Shown: positions 1 to 13,094, numbered from the stretch's first letter. The stretch: 64,000 nucleotides of DNA from Limnanthes douglasii subsp. nivea (GCA_036936605.1 JAUPFV010000001.1:214673530-214737529); one strand, 5' to 3'. Notes: generated from the letters alone by a model not told the origin. Numbers and translations are program-made.

Positions 1-527
1 TCGTTTGTGTCAAAGTTTTGCTGAATTTTCCAGTTTACAATTTAGTTTTCGAGGTATGTCTACATTGATTATCTATTTGTGACCCTTTATGTATCAAATA
101 AATACAAGTTATCATTTGCTATTAACTTTCTATAACCAACAACATTACCATGTAAATAAATACATAAGCTTTCATTTCCAAATAGACAAGAATAACTTAA
201 TTTGTCCAACAACATAAAAGAAATCAGGTTCCTTTTAAAAGAAGGTACATACAATGCATCTTTTCAATACAAAAAATGAAAAAATGTCCATTAGTTTTAC
301 TTTTTATATAAAAAAAATACTATACAAAAAGCGATAAAGATTTTGGAAAGCAATATTGAATATTAGATATCTAATTTTAATTGAATAATTTTAGAAACAA
401 GAACTAATTAATATCTTGAATAAAAAAAATTAAATATAATACCTGACACGGGATTATTATCTAATTAAGTCTATGTCAGTTTTTTTAAGGTCATATGCTA
501 TAATGAATGTATGCTATAATTCAAGTG
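1..527. other. AT-rich spacer without a gene
   Basis: No coding frame, RNA gene or repeat structure can be supported here. The stretch is AT-rich with short A and T runs and ends where coding-like LINE sequence begins near 528. Confidence 0.6.
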
Positions 528-1450
528 CCAGAAGCCGTCACCATCTGATCGAAATCCACAAGATTATTCTCGCCCTTCCCCATCCTAACACCCTATCGAT
601 GGGATGTCCTTTTTTGGACGGCAAAGGCTGGATGCAACAACTTTACAATTAAGGATACGTACAACGTTCTTCGTAAGCCTGTCCCTGCTAAGGGATTGGC
701 GGAGTTAGTTTGGAATAAGTTCAATATTCCGCCCCATTCATTTATCTCTTGGTTGTAAATTAAGGGCAAGCTTGTCACCAAAGATAAGCTCCGAAGTTGG
801 GGTTATAATATCCCAGCTGAGTGCCCTCTTTGCCTCTCTGAGCCTGAAACTATATCTCATATTCTCTTTAACTGTAGTTTCTCTCAGGGCATCTGGTCCT
901 TTTCCAGTAACAAATTTGGCTTCCCTTATCACTCTTCGTGTTGGCTATCTTGGATTGATGAGGCTTTAAATTGGTCAAATTCTCAAAACCATTGTATTTG
1001 GTGTACCTGCTTCAATGCGGTTATATATCACATTTGGATAGAGAGGAATTCAAGAATTTTTGGATCCACTCCAGCCCAGGCCTCATCAATATATTACTAG
1101 ATCATATCGGATCTCCGATATAGATTTCTCGGTTCCAAGATTAGCTGGCCGACATAAAGCTTTGTAATCTAACTTATTTTTGTTTGTGTCTCAGGTATTC
1201 TTTGTCTGGACTGGAGCGTGGATGCCGTATGGGATGATTCTGGAGTCACCACTCAGCTACCCCAGCCACATAGTCATGTTGCATTATTAGCTTTGATTAC
1301 CTTTTGGGAATCACTCTATATGGATTCTCTATGAGGTCTTCCTTTTTAGCTATATGTTCTAAATGTTTGTTGTTGTATTCTTCTAGGAGCTACCCTAAGA
1401 TTATGTATGAACCTTTCTAATTAATTTAAGCTTTCATTCACCAAAACAAA
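528..1450 (+). pseudogene. LINE copy A: 5'-truncated 3' end (zf-RVT domain and 3' UTR)
   Basis: This is the last part of a plant LINE ORF2. The frame around 600-1150 carries the zinc-binding RT-associated (zf-RVT) signature: a WNKFNIPPHSF stretch, GKLVTKDKL, then C-x2-C, an H-x3-NC motif and a closing NAVIYHIWIERNSRIFG segment. The same block occurs in LINE copies B, D and E in this window, so the assignment is internally supported. It has in-frame stops (one right after SFISWL) and a frameshift near 600. The 3' UTR runs to about 1450 and ends in an A-rich tail like the other copies. Everything upstream of zf-RVT is missing, as expected from abortive target-primed reverse transcription. It is non-functional. 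No convincing target-site duplication was found. Confidence 0.85.
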
Positions 1451-2185
1451 ACTTTAAAATTTAGAACTGCAATCCTAACTTGTCAATTTTTTATGGGTTG
1501 CTGTATATATGTTATGTATTAACATATCAATGTTAAGTATAAGTTAAAAGTAACCCAATTCTTTTTTTTACATCGGTTTTTCATATTAATTAAAAAAAAT
1601 TATATTGATTAAATTTTCAATATTAATTATATTTTTTATATTAATAAGATTATATAATTCATGGATATGAGCTATTATCTATTTTGTATAAATAGAAAAT
1701 ATTGGTAGCTAAAGCGTGGGAAAGTTCAAGAGCAACATATTCCCAGGAAAAATAATTCTATTTTTGTGAGATACGTAGGTGGAAGATAAAGAGTAAAGAG
1801 AATATTTTTGAATAACGTCTTTTTTAAAATAAAGGCTAATTATGTTTTTTGTGTTTGAGAGTCGTTTTGTAACCTACTTATTAATATAAAAAAAGTGTTT
1901 GTTGCCCGTGAATATAGGGTTATTTCCACAATCCGAACTGCGTTAAATATGTGTACTTGGTTTTATTTATTCTTTCTTTTATTTGTTGCTCGTCTTGAAC
2001 ATGGTTAATTGTTTCTCCGAAGTTTTATTAATCGATATATTGGTTTTTGCATTGGCCAAACGATGGTTGTACCCCCACCAAGTGATGCATGAACGTGGAG
2101 CAATATTATAAGAAGTAGATTGATGCCAGTTTTGAAGGTAAGAGACGTAGATCTTTCTTGGAAAGAGGAAATCCATGAAATATGA
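1451..2185 (+). repeat. AT-rich stretch with possible copia 5' LTR remnant (about 1690-2000)
   Basis: Mostly AT-rich. Between about 1860 and 1960 there is a segment ending in a gttgcccgtg-type motif followed by a short C/T-rich tail, which is the usual look of the R/U5 end of plant copia LTRs, and copia gag-like sequence begins just downstream at about 2190. Neither the LTR ends nor a primer-binding site can be fixed, and no second LTR copy was seen beyond 5900. The LTR call is therefore an inference from position and style only. Confidence 0.3.
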
Positions 2186-5100
2186 GTTCTATGAAGTTTA
2201 GCCTATACAAGATCGATGGATCTAATTATTTCCAGCCTTAAGAATTAAGGTAAAGGAATACCTAATTCATAATGATTGGTTGTTGTTATCAATGATAAAT
2301 TTACATAGGTTGGTATTATGCTAATGTCTAAAGCTCATAGTGTCATCATATTAATCTTTTGAGATGAAGTGTTATGAGAGGTATATAACGAGCCTACGAC
2401 GTTGTGGATATGGAATCGTTTGGAGGTAGTTTACATGAAGAAGTCCTTGGTAGACAGATTGTATCCGAAGAAACAACTTTACACGTTTTATATGGATAGT
2501 AGTACAGAGAACCGGAGGCATCTAGATGATTGCAATTGAATCATACTCGACTTGAATGCATTGTTGTGAATGTAGAGGAAGAGGACCAAACAATCATCCT
2601 TCGAAGTTCTATGGTTAAATGATAGGCTTTATTACGATGGACAAAGTTAAAATTGCTTGAACTCCAAAGATCTTCATAATAAGAGTGTTTTGAATGGTAA
2701 CTTTGAAGGGCATAATCTTAGTGTGAGGGGTTGATCAGGGAAGAGAAATTCAATTGAAACGATATGAAAATCTCAATCAAAATCTAAATGGGATGGTATG
2801 GGTTTAAAAGTAATTTGTTAGACATGCAAGAACAAATGGTATATCAATCGGAACAACCCAGAGAAGAGAAAAGATAACAACTATCAGAATACCGAAGTTA
2901 GATATGGTGCAATGGTATTTGATAATTGTGTGTATGGTTATGGTTTAATGACTTCTTATTATTGCAGGTATAATGATAAATGGATGTTGGATTTGGATGC
3001 ATCATTTCACATGAATTCCAAAAGTCATTGGTTTGAGACCTGTGAATGTTTGATGGTGAAAAGGTCATCATCGAGGAATGAAGAATCATGCAATGTCAAA
3101 GGTATTAGAATGGTTAGGTTCAAGTAGTCTAAATGAATTAAAAGAGTAATTAACAACGTAAGTTATGTACCCAAAGTTAATCATAACCTTTTTCTTATTG
3201 GGTTATTAGATGATGAAGAGTTTATCTATATGGGTGGAGATGGTAGACTTAGGTTCTTAGAAGACTCCCTTGTTATTATAAAAGCCAATAGGACTAATGA
3301 TGTGTTAGTTGTCGAGGGATCTATAGGAGTAAGGGGTGTGTCTAGTATGGTGAAGGATTCTATTAGGTTGTGACATCATATGTCGGGATATTTAAGTGAG
3401 AAGGGACCTACTGAACTAACTAAGTAAGGGTTGTTAGATGGTACAACAGTTTAGAAGATGAGCTTTTGTGAAAGCTGTGTATTAGGTAAGAGCAAGAGGA
3501 TACATTTTCTTCCCACTAACCATGCATCCAATAAAGTACTTGATTATGTTTATTGAGACCATTTAGGTATAACATGAGAACATACCATAGGTGGTGTAAG
3601 GTAATTTATATTTAATTAATAATTATTCCAACAAAGTATGCGTCCTACTTTTAAAAACCAAGGATAAAGCATTTGTTGCCTTTGTGAACTCGAAGACTTT
3701 GGTAGAAAATGAAACCGGGAAAATGTTGAAGAAGCTTCAGATTAATAATCGTTTGGAGTATGTGAACAAATAGTTCATTGACTATTGTACAAATATAAGC
3801 ATTGCTAGACACTAAACCGTAAGTATGACTCCAAAATAGAATGGGCTTCCTAAGAGGATGAATCAAACTCTACTGGAACAAGTTAGATGTATTCTTCATA
3901 CAGATGTTATGGGTTGAATGTTCTGTGAAGAAGGTGTGTATTATCAACATGATTCCATTTAAGATGCTTACATTTATTTTCCATCAACAGGCCTGGATGA
4001 TAAAGAACCTAAGTTAGAATATTTAAGAGTATTTGGATACATACCTAAGCACATGTGAAGCATGATAAGATTAGGGTAAGAGCACTGAAATGTTTGTTCA
4101 TCGGCTATTCAGAAGGAGTAAACTGGTATAGGTTTTGGTGCCTTGAACTTGGATGTCATAAGGCTTTGATAAGTAAGTACATGATTTTCAATGAAGATGG
4201 CATGTCATTGAAGAAGACGGCGGATACTCAACCTACTACTGTCAAGAAAATATGTGAAGTTGATAATGGATCTGATTACAAAGTAAGGCTAGAGACACTT
4301 CTTCCGAGGAAGATTTTGGGTTTGGTTCCTCTTTGGGCTGTAAAGAGGAAGTTCAAACACTGCATGAGTATGAATTTGGTCGAAGTTCTGGTGTTAAAGG
4401 GCTTTTGGATGATCAGATATGAGAGCAACATATTCATGGCAGTTATCAGGTGATGAGAGATAGAGCACAGAGACAAGCAAACAACTGTAGATGTATGGTT
4501 TTGTCGATGTAATAATTATACTTTTTCTATTAATATGCATGATGATGTTCTTGAACCCGAAATGTATAATGATACTATCAAGAATTATTGATAAATAAAA
4601 ATGGCTCACAGTCATGAAAGAAGAATTGAGATAACTCAAGAAGATGGAAACTTGGATTCTTGTGAAGCATATGAAGGCTCAGAAGCTCATTGGGACTAAA
4701 TGGATATTCAAGAAAAATTCATGTATTCCTAGTGTTTATTTACCCAAATAAAAGTGTAGTCTATATCCAAAGGTTATGCGTAAAAGAAGGGTGTAGATTT
4801 TAATGAGATATTTTCATAGGTTGGATAACAAACCTCGATTAGGTTACGAATGCCAATTGCTTCTAGATTTGGTCTGAACTAAATCAAATGGATGTTACTA
4901 CGACTTTAATGCATGGTGATTTAGAATAGACAATTTACATATTTCAACCGAAAGGGTTTGAAGAATAAAAAATGTTATGTGTGTTTATTGAAGATACCCC
5001 TTTATGGACTGAAACAATTGTTGGGGTATGGAATATAAGATTTTATTCTTTTATGAACCCATTAAAATATCTGTAGTTGTTACTACAATTGTGTCTATTA

Positions 5101-5900
5101 AAATGAGGAGACATGCATATAGATATAATTTATATTGTTTATGTAAGATATCCATTAAACATACTAATAGGTAGAAATGATAAGAGGAAGATCGATAAAG
5201 GCTCAGCTGAAATGAGAGTTTGAGATGAACGACATGGAAAAGACTCAAACATATTTGGTATTTATATCAAGAGGAACATCCGGAATGGGTATTTATTCTT
5301 ATCAAAACAATAATATATACATAAAATCATAAGAAAGTTCTCGATGTCCGAAGCAAAAGCGGTTGGAATTCTCATTGGTTCTCAATTCAAACTTAGCCTC
5401 AAGCACCAACTGAAGCATTAGATAAGAAATATATGTTGGAGATACCTTATGCCAATATTATTGGTAGCATTATGTATGTTATAATTTTCACGAGATCATT
5501 TATTGCTTACACCGTAAATATTTTGAGAAGATTTATGTCAAATCCGAGGAAGAAACATTGACATGTACTCAAGTCTCTCTTGAGATACGTGAAGGGTTCA
5601 GATATTATAGGCTTATGCTACGATCATAAGGATGTCGATGATATATTGTTGAAATGGTATATGCACTTCGATTATCCAGGTTGCTTTGAAAAAAAAAGTC
5701 TACTCCGGGTTATCTATTTACTGTGCTTGGAGGAGTTGGAAGTTAGAAGTCTTGTATACATAAGGTCGTTGCACTGTCGTCTATAAAAGCTGAGTATATG
5801 ACTCATACGGAAGCCATGAATAAAGATATTTTTCTAAAAGGATTATTGAGTGAACTCACTAGTCTAGAGAAAGATGTGGTTAAAGTAGACATTATCATAC
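2186..5900 (+). pseudogene. Ty1/copia gag-pol skeleton, Tork/TNT1-like, heavily decayed
   Basis: Fragments of a copia polyprotein occur in the right order. A UBN2-type gag lies near 2390-2600 (LWIWNRLE, KKSLVDRLYPKKQLYT). A decayed zinc knuckle lies near 2820-2860. The protease site at about 2980 reads WMLDLDASFHM, so the catalytic D-S-G is altered. A GAG-pre-integrase block with C-x2-C lies near 3370-3500 (HHMSGYLSEKGPTEL), the integrase C-terminal region at 4055-4250 (KCLFIGYSEGVNWYRFW), an RT start near 4640-4720 (GTKWIFKKN), the RT/RNase H link near 5430-5560, and the RNase H tail at 5580-5830. Dozens of stops and frameshifts separate the pieces, so no product is possible. The WHMRLGH/SEKGL style of the pre-integrase block suggests the Tork/TNT1 lineage. 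Confidence 0.85.
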
Positions 5901-7049
5901 TAGTGTTAAAATTAAAGTTGTTAAAAAAATTAGAAAAGAAAATATAATCATACAAAATAATAATAAAAAGTGAAAAAAATAAAAATTAATTTATACAGTA
6001 ATTTAGCATTTACATTGTTGTAGTTAATGTCTAATTTAAATTCATTTGATTTTATTTTTATAACATTTTTTATTGACCTTTTGTTTATTTAGATCTCAGA
6101 TTTTTTATTTTCGAACAACCTTTTATCAATATTCGTGATGCTATTTTTTTCTCTATCTCGATTATATACGATAGAATTTAACAAACACCATGAAAGATAA
6201 AAAAAATTAGTATATGCTTTCTTTTACTTCAAACGTTTAGATAAATATTTAGGGCATGACTAAATGGATACCGGTGTTTCTTATAAAAAAGATCTCGTTA
6301 TAATATGACCTATTTTGACTATAATGATTTGTGAGTGTGTTTGGGTTAGGTGAGAGATACAAGTCGACTTTTTAAATATGTCATATTTTTAATTATTTCA
6401 GTCCATTTTTGTTTATCTTGATGTGAAATGTTATACAGTCTTTTTTAAGATATGTACTTATATCGCGGAATAAATTTTGAAAGACATGTGAAAGTAAAAA
6501 TAGATTTAAAATACATGCAATTTAGAACTTCCAAAACTCATTTTGTTATTTTAGTAAGTTTTGTTATTTTAGTAAGAGTTTATCAATCTCATATTAGTTT
6601 AAATATGACTTTTTTATATATGTTTTATTATCTATAAAATCTCCAATAAAGATTGAGCAAAATAAAAAAAAAATAGATATTTTAAAATAAAATAAATTAG
6701 TCTACGATAAATAAATTTTTTAGTACCAAATAATTATGATTGTCATTAATTATTTTTTAGTTGATAACAAATTTTAATATATATATTATTTAATAATATT
6801 ATTTTGTAACTAATTTTATCTTGATTTTTTATTCATTTATATATATATATATATATATAAAAGCTAGTTATCGTTTAAGACCCGACCAAAAATTCAATGA
6901 CGGTAAGCCTAACTTAAAGAGAGAGTGTTTGTCTAACGGTTGATTTTTCAGTAATGTTTTTTAAAACTCACAAGGTATTCAGCTTTTGCGGTGGTTTCAG
7001 ATTTTTTAATTACTTTTTACAAAATTCCCAAGGAATGAGAAAGTAGCAA
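5901..7049. other. AT-rich spacer with a short (TA)n tract
   Basis: No gene is supported. A (TA)n microsatellite of about 12 units lies near 6838-6861. The downstream 190 bases are slightly richer in GC and lead into the coding-like stretch that follows. Confidence 0.55.
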
Positions 7050-7970
7050 AACTTCCCCACAAAAACTCTCTCCAAATAAAAACACTACTTCAACTAGCTC
7101 TACCACCTCATCGAAGAATATTGCACCGATTAACAAATCACAAACCACCAGCCAGCATCAAACAGATGATATATCTGCTAATGAAGAAGATACCGGCCCT
7201 ATTCTCAATAATGGACCCCTCTAAAAGAAACAAAAAACAAAATCAATTCACAACAAAGAAACCCTTGCTCTGAATTCAAAAAATGAAAATCCTAAGAATA
7301 AGAAAAAGTTATTACCTTCTTTGTCTAGTCCTACTAATGAAGTAACAAGAAAAAGAAAAATTGTTGTATTAGACACAATCCCTCCATTAACATAAAGTCA
7401 TACACACCTAATTGGGAAACCCTCAACCAAGACCTTGAAACGAAATTTTACTTACAATAGGAATCCCAACATTTGTCGAGTACCATACACCCAATAGAAC
7501 ATTGGCTCTCCAATCTATGTATCAGTTCTTTCTCCAACTTTGTTGATCTCTATTCAACACTCACACTATCCCAATATGGTTATATAAAATAATAAGAATT
7601 GCTTTGATATTCTATGCAGGCAATTTGAGATTCAATTATAGGCTAATATTCAATGGTAAGTTATCATTTTTATCATATACACAATTACCCTATTTTCTAA
7701 TATTGAAAATTTCGTTATTTATGCCCACTTTTCATACTTGCTAGAGTATCCACAACTCAATGACACTTTCATATATGACAATGACTCATGCTGATATTGA
7801 TGCTATTATTTCCAACCTGACGAGAGTGTGATTGACTCATAACAACAAAGAAGATAGTTTATTGCATTTCAACAAGGATTACAAAAGATTAAACAAGCTC
7901 ATGATAAGTTGTAAAGGGAAAAACTAATTGTTGAAAGCCTTTTAAAGGTGAACAAGGTGATACTAATGTC
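7050..7970 (+). pseudogene. Degraded coding remnant, S/T/K-rich; possible antisense ORF of an old Tat-type gypsy
   Basis: From about 7059 one frame stays open, apart from a single stop, for more than 100 codons. It reads as a serine/threonine- and then lysine-rich segment (TSTSSTTSSKNIAPINKSQ; later KNKKKLLPSLSSPTNEVTR). A frame jump near 7390 leads to NWETLNQDLETKFY and HWLSNLCISSFSNFVDLYS, and a further piece near 7620 reads LRFNYRLIFNGKLSFL. I do not recognise the protein. It lies beside, and opposite in strand to, the decayed Tat-type gag-protease at 8170-10647. That is the same layout as gypsy element 1 at 36353-47148, so it may be the antisense gene of that older element. This link is inference from position. 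Confidence 0.4.
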
Positions 7971-8169
7971 AAGAAATCAAAGATACTTACCACAATGTAG
8001 AAGTAATCAAACAAGGTACCACCTTAACGACTCATAACACTCATATGATCTCGTAAACATTACTCTATCTCATCAAAATAAAAGTATAAATGTTAAAATC
8101 AATTCTTTAACTACTCAAGTATATGACCTAACCTTAGCAATTTCTCAACCTTTTTTATAATAACCTCAA

Positions 8170-10647
8170 TTTTCTTTTAGGAAAACCCCTTTCTCTTTTA
8201 AAGAATTGGTATTAATTTATTTTTATGAATTGGTATTAATATCTTATTAAGAATTGGTATTAATCTCTTATTAATAGCCAACTCATGACAAATAACTGAG
8301 GAACTCACCCTAGTAACATCATCAGCAACCCAAGAAAAACATCATTATTATCACTTAACAACTTTACTAATGTATCTTTAAATTTTTGGGTCATATGACA
8401 TCCAAGTTTAACTACTTTCCCATTTCACACTTCAATCTCGTCAACTTTATCCAAACAACTATCATCTTGTATTTCCTCTCTAGGGTCGTCAACCTCTTTT
8501 CCACAATCAACTTCTTCATCTGATTGATGAACATCTAATTCCTAGGATGATAACTTAGTCAAATCCAAAGCAATTGTATAATTATATTGTGTTGCTCTTT
8601 GACTTCCTCTAATTACCTCGCCAAAACTTTCAACATGATACTTAAGGCATTGATGAAACGTTAAAGTTGCAGCTTCTATTCTATATAAGGATGGGTGATC
8701 CATAATAACATTATAAGGACTTGGAACATCAATACTCATAAACACAACTCTCAAAATTTTATATGTACAAACATAGCCCATAGTTGCAGGAAATTCAATT
8801 TCCCCAACACAGCTTTATGCATTACCATCATAACTCACCAATTGCTTCTCACTATTCTTAAATGACAGTACCCCCACCATCTTATCATAACTACTCTTGA
8901 AAATGATATTAGTCAAACTGTCATTGTCAATCAAACCCGAGTAACCATAACAGCGGAAGTATCCAAACTAACAAACAAAGCATCCTTATAAGGGGTAACT
9001 ACTCCCTACAAACCATCATAAGTAAAAGATAAAGCAACAACCGACTTTCTATAATGATGAGACGATAACTCATCAATCAGCAGCATGTCTAAATCTTTTT
9101 ATGCTTACTTCTAGAATTATAACTTGTTCCCAAAATAATGCCCCCCTCCAAAAATAGTAAACAACCATTGCTTTCTCCGTCATCCCTATTTGTATCGGGC
9201 TACAAATCTTTGCACATTTCCTTACTTGTTTCTTCACTCCTCAGCTCATCTTACCTATTTTCTTAATAAATTCAACGAATTCCCCATTATCAGGCAACCT
9301 TTTCACCTTATTTCTCAATTGAAAAAAATCACTCGTCAAATGTCCATGGTCATTGTGATATGCACACAAAATCATTTTGGTCTTTCATTTTTAGGTGCAA
9401 ACATTTGATGAGAAGGTCTAAAACTTGCTTTATCTTTTATTTTATCAAAAATAATGGAAATATTTTCAATTAATGGTGTGTAACTTCCCACTAGATTATC
9501 ATAGTAAGAAAACCTCGACCTGCTCAAATGGGCCTTCATGACCTCATCATGATTTATATTGTTAACATTTTTCTTGTCCTTCAATACAACTTTTAAATCT
9601 TAAAATTTAGACAAACGTATTGCACCACTCTTTGAATCTTCAACCCGAATGAACTGATCTACTCTTTCCAAAATATCTATGATAGTTTCAACTGGAAATC
9701 TAAAAAGATCCTCACATAATTTTCTATGTAGAATCAAATATCATTTAAAAGCAACAACCGCTAGTTTGTTAAGGTATTCAACTCACGCCAAACCACTAAA
9801 CATAAATCTTAAATAGTTCTCCTCTTCTTTGGTATAATTAATTATAGAGTCCTCATCATTCTTGTATGTTTTATTTTCAACAAATTGGTTTTTGAATGCA
9901 TGGAAAATCCCATCAAAAATATTAATTGTTCCTTTAAGCAAAGAATTAAACCTTTCCAATACTTTTCCTTTAAATTTCACTCAAAAACCCCTACATAAAT
10001 TTCAAATTATGTTCTGGATCATCTGGCCCATCATAAATTTGCGAAATGGATAAAACTTCTTAGGAAGTTTTGTTTCCAAAATCTCACTGATGAAGGTGAT
10101 TCATGCAACATATAGTCTATCATTCTCGTCCTTTTGTCATTATATTATATTACTTTCTTTTCTTTAACCTTCTTAGATTCCATAATAATTTACTTACATT
10201 CACCTTTAATATCATCAATATTTATCTTCCATTAATTTTTTACCTCATTGTTTGTGATTTTTATGTACGTCTAAAACTTACTTCTCTTTGTCTATCTTTT
10301 TTCATCGCAATTTATATCAGATATTTACTTATTCCCCATGTGTTTATTTTTACATTTTGATGTTAACTTCTAAGTTACCAACTGTAACGCATTTGAATAT
10401 GTTTTTCAAATCTGGCTTGAGCTTCTTGCTCTTTTTCACCTCGTAACTGACTCGTTTTAACTTGTTCTTGTTTCATTTCTTCAATCTAAGCTTCCAAAAG
10501 TTGTACATTAAAAATATTCATAGGTATAACTTGACTCGCAAGATATCCATCTTGAACATTAAGAGGAATAGATCCTTGAACACCAGATCCACCATGCACA
10601 TGGTCTTCACCAGAAATCATATCAGCTGACTGACTTTGGTCTGCCAT
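8170..10647 (-). pseudogene. Tat-type Ty3/gypsy gag-protease remnant (pol deleted)
   Basis: Read on the minus strand. The likely gag start is at 10647 (MADQSQSADMISGED). A coiled region reads KQEQVKTSQLRGEKEQEAQ near 10450. The retrotransposon gag core is at 9780-9980 (FNSLLKGTINIFDGIFHAFK). The C-terminal gag zinc-finger-like block near 9300-9370 reads CAYHNDHGHLTSDFF, with the last cysteine replaced. An aspartic protease follows near 8780-8960 (RVLIDNDSLTNIIF, where the family has D-T-G) and 8542-8781 (SPYNVIMDHPSLYRI). The segment that normally precedes RT lies near 8300-8470 (LLSDNNDVFLG). RT, RNase H and integrase are missing. The gag and protease blocks align with those of gypsy elements 1 and 2 in this window, which supports the family call. 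Many stops; non-functional. Confidence 0.8.
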
Positions 10648-11560
10648 CGTCAGTTAGGTGTAACTGCACCTAAAGTGTGATTATTTGTTCTTGACATTTT
10701 TTCTTGAAATGGAGAATTCAAAACCATCGACGGAATGACCACCGGATTAACTTGAATTGAGCAATCTCTCGGAGATGTTAATTCCATTCTTGATCACGTC
10801 ATTGGTAAACGAAATAACAAACTTTGAAAGTAAAATATTATTTTCAATAGACAGGGCCAAAATTTACTAAAGAAAATTCTCTTCAAATACTTAGCCAGAT
10901 TAATGAGTTGAAATCATAAAAGAAACCTAATATGGTGTACGTTTTGTATTAGAAAAATATGACTAGTCTTTCAAAGAATACGTTAGTCCTCATTTATAGG
11001 GTTTACATCATTGTTCTACTAATTACTTAATTATACATGTATCCAATCACTATTTTACATGTGTTATTATGTTATAATCGTCCAACAAACTTTCTTGAAC
11101 ACTACTTATGAAATGACACGTGTATAAAGGAGTGTATCTGGCATGACTCTGACGTGTCTTTGAATTGTAATCTTGTCATGTTTCTAATCTGACCTCTCGT
11201 TATAACTTTGAAATATACCTTAATCATAATCACGTTTTACCACGTCGTCATGATTCTAACTTGTATCTCGTCATAACTCTAACTTGTACCTTCATCATTA
11301 TTCTGAATTGTATTCTCGTCATATCTCTGATTTACCCATTGTCTTAACTTTGAATTGAACCCTCGTTATAATTCTGACTTGTATTTCGTCATATCTCCCA
11401 ATTGAACCTTCGTCATTATTATGACTTGTATCTCGTTATATCTCTGATTTACCCCTTGTCATAACTCGGGATTAAATCCTCGACATTATTCTAACTTGTA
11501 TATCGTCATATATTTGATTTACCTCTCGTTATGATTCTGAATTATACCTTCATCTTCTCA
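10648..11560 (-). repeat. Probable 5' leader/LTR of the decayed gypsy, with degenerate tandem repeats
   Basis: This is upstream of the gag start of the minus-strand gypsy, where its PBS and 5' LTR should lie. A TATAAATG box in minus orientation sits near 11000, and a poor match to a TGG-initiated primer-binding site lies near 10720-10760. From about 11150 to 11560 there is an array of degenerate units of roughly 25-30 bases built on cgtcata-actct-gacttgtac. LTR ends could not be set and no partner LTR was found near 6000-6900. Confidence 0.4.
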
Positions 11561-12960
11561 TAAGCTTCGTCTTAATAAGGAATAGATACCTTTGATGGAA
11601 TATAGCCTTATCAAGAACCAAACATTTACCTAAAAATAACGTGCATACATAATTTTTAGGAGGAAGGTTTTTCATGAAGGTGAGTGCTTTATGATCACCT
11701 TATTTAAGAAAGGCATACAAATGTAAATTCAATAAACTCTTAGTGGATGAATAAGCACATTGTTTCAAAATCTTGACTATCTTTTTCTTTAATCCTTTCG
11801 GTGAATGTCTTAACACATGTATTAGATTCCTAATAAGATGTTAAAGATAATATTAATGGTAGCAATCAAGGAAAATAATTTAGGCATCATTAACTATACC
11901 TTGGTGATGTTGAGATACAAAAGTGATTTAATGAGCAAGTAAATGAGGATTCTATGTCTCCAAAACCATTGTCAAATATCACAATCTTCATACCCATCAA
12001 CAACAAATGCGACTAGAGAAAATACCTAAATAAAAAATAATAGTAATAAGTATTAACTGGATAAAATAATTTAATAATAATTTATATAATTTTTAATTCT
12101 CCAGCATAAATTAATTACGTAACCAATTTGCATATAATTACGCAACCTGTTAACACATAATTACGCAATAAATATACATTTTCACAACATCAGACTAATA
12201 AATCTACTTATGCAACCAGCTTGTAGGTAATCACGCAACCACCTAACACAGAATTTTGCGCATACAAAACAATTATGTATTTACACATAATTGTTTAAAA
12301 CAATTACCATCTTTGTCTATTGAATAAAGTATAACCCTTCAAAGTATACCGATAAAAATTGTATCACCGATAAAGACAATGGGACGACAAGAACGAAAAC
12401 TTTAAAGACAAGCTCCGTAAGCTATAGAAAAAATTGTTTAAAAAAATGGTTGCCTCCATTATACTTCAATAGAAAATCACTTGTGATATCTAGACTATTT
12501 AAGACCTTAACATAACTTTTTAACAAGCCAAAATAAGTAGAACTATCTTCATAAACGCCCCTCCTAAATTTCTCCAAAGCAATCCATAACATGCGATAAT
12601 CAATATCTAACATATAATCGTATTTAACAATAAATTAAAGTTTTTTTGGAGTAATATCACTTCTTTATCTAATTTCATCGCTTATCTCACTTGATATCAA
12701 ATCATACGTCGACTGTTTTTTTTAGTCGAGAAAACATGATAACACTTAAGATCACCAACACACGTTTTGATAACCATGTATTCATTCGACTGGTAAATTG
12801 AAGCATAAATCTCAAATGTACATATTTTTCTCCCTTTCGTCGAACAATGAGCATTTAATTTTTATTTCTCATTATGAATGAATTTATACGTAAATCCATG
12901 TTTGATAAAAAAATTGAGATAAAGTAAAACTCAAAGATGTAGCACTATCTTCAAATACTT
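11561..12960 (-). pseudogene. Mutator-like (MULE, mudrA-type) transposase remnant
   Basis: A MULE transposase would cut and paste Mutator-family DNA elements in the nucleus; only scattered pieces remain. In minus-strand order: an N-terminal piece near 12700-12760 (MVIKTCVGDLKCYHVF), the conserved pre-catalytic block at 12422-12613 (DYRMLWIALEKFRRGVYEDSS then YNGGNHFFKQFF), the DDE start near 12300-12400 (SFRSCRPIVFIGDT, where the family has V-D-G-T, then IDKDGN), a second block near 11960-12000 (AFVVDGYEDCDI), and later blocks near 11690-11880 (HQGIVNDA, LDCYHYY, KQCAYSSTKS). About 200 bases of repeats interrupt the frame after IDKDGN. Stops and frame jumps make it dead. No terminal inverted repeats were identified. 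The order and spacing of blocks make the family call fairly safe. Confidence 0.7.
12105..12265. repeat. Cluster of attacgcaacc-like motifs
   Basis: A motif close to attacgcaacc recurs about five times in 160 bases (near 12115, 12137, 12160, 12209 and 12227). The first three are spaced about 22-23 bases apart. It interrupts the MULE transposase remnant. Nature unknown; possibly a short decayed tandem array or an inserted fragment. Confidence 0.45.
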
Positions 12961-13094
12961 GTTATATACCTCGAATATCGTCAATCCAACTTCTAATAGC
13001 AAGCTATTTTTCTTATGTTCAAAAAATTGAACACTCGATAGTAGGTTCTATAATTAATATATTACTTTCAACTATCAAATCAATATTATGTAAT
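12961..13094. other. AT-rich junction
   Basis: Short AT-rich stretch between the MULE remnant and LINE copy B; nothing else is visible. Confidence 0.5.

Noticed and set aside
10103..10360. 85-codon plus-strand hydrophobic frame
   Set aside because: It lies opposite the decayed gag of a minus-strand gypsy in T-rich sequence.
11100..11560. Possible CRISPR-like or regularly spaced array
   Set aside because: Units are degenerate, contiguous and without unique spacers; the context is a plant gypsy leader.
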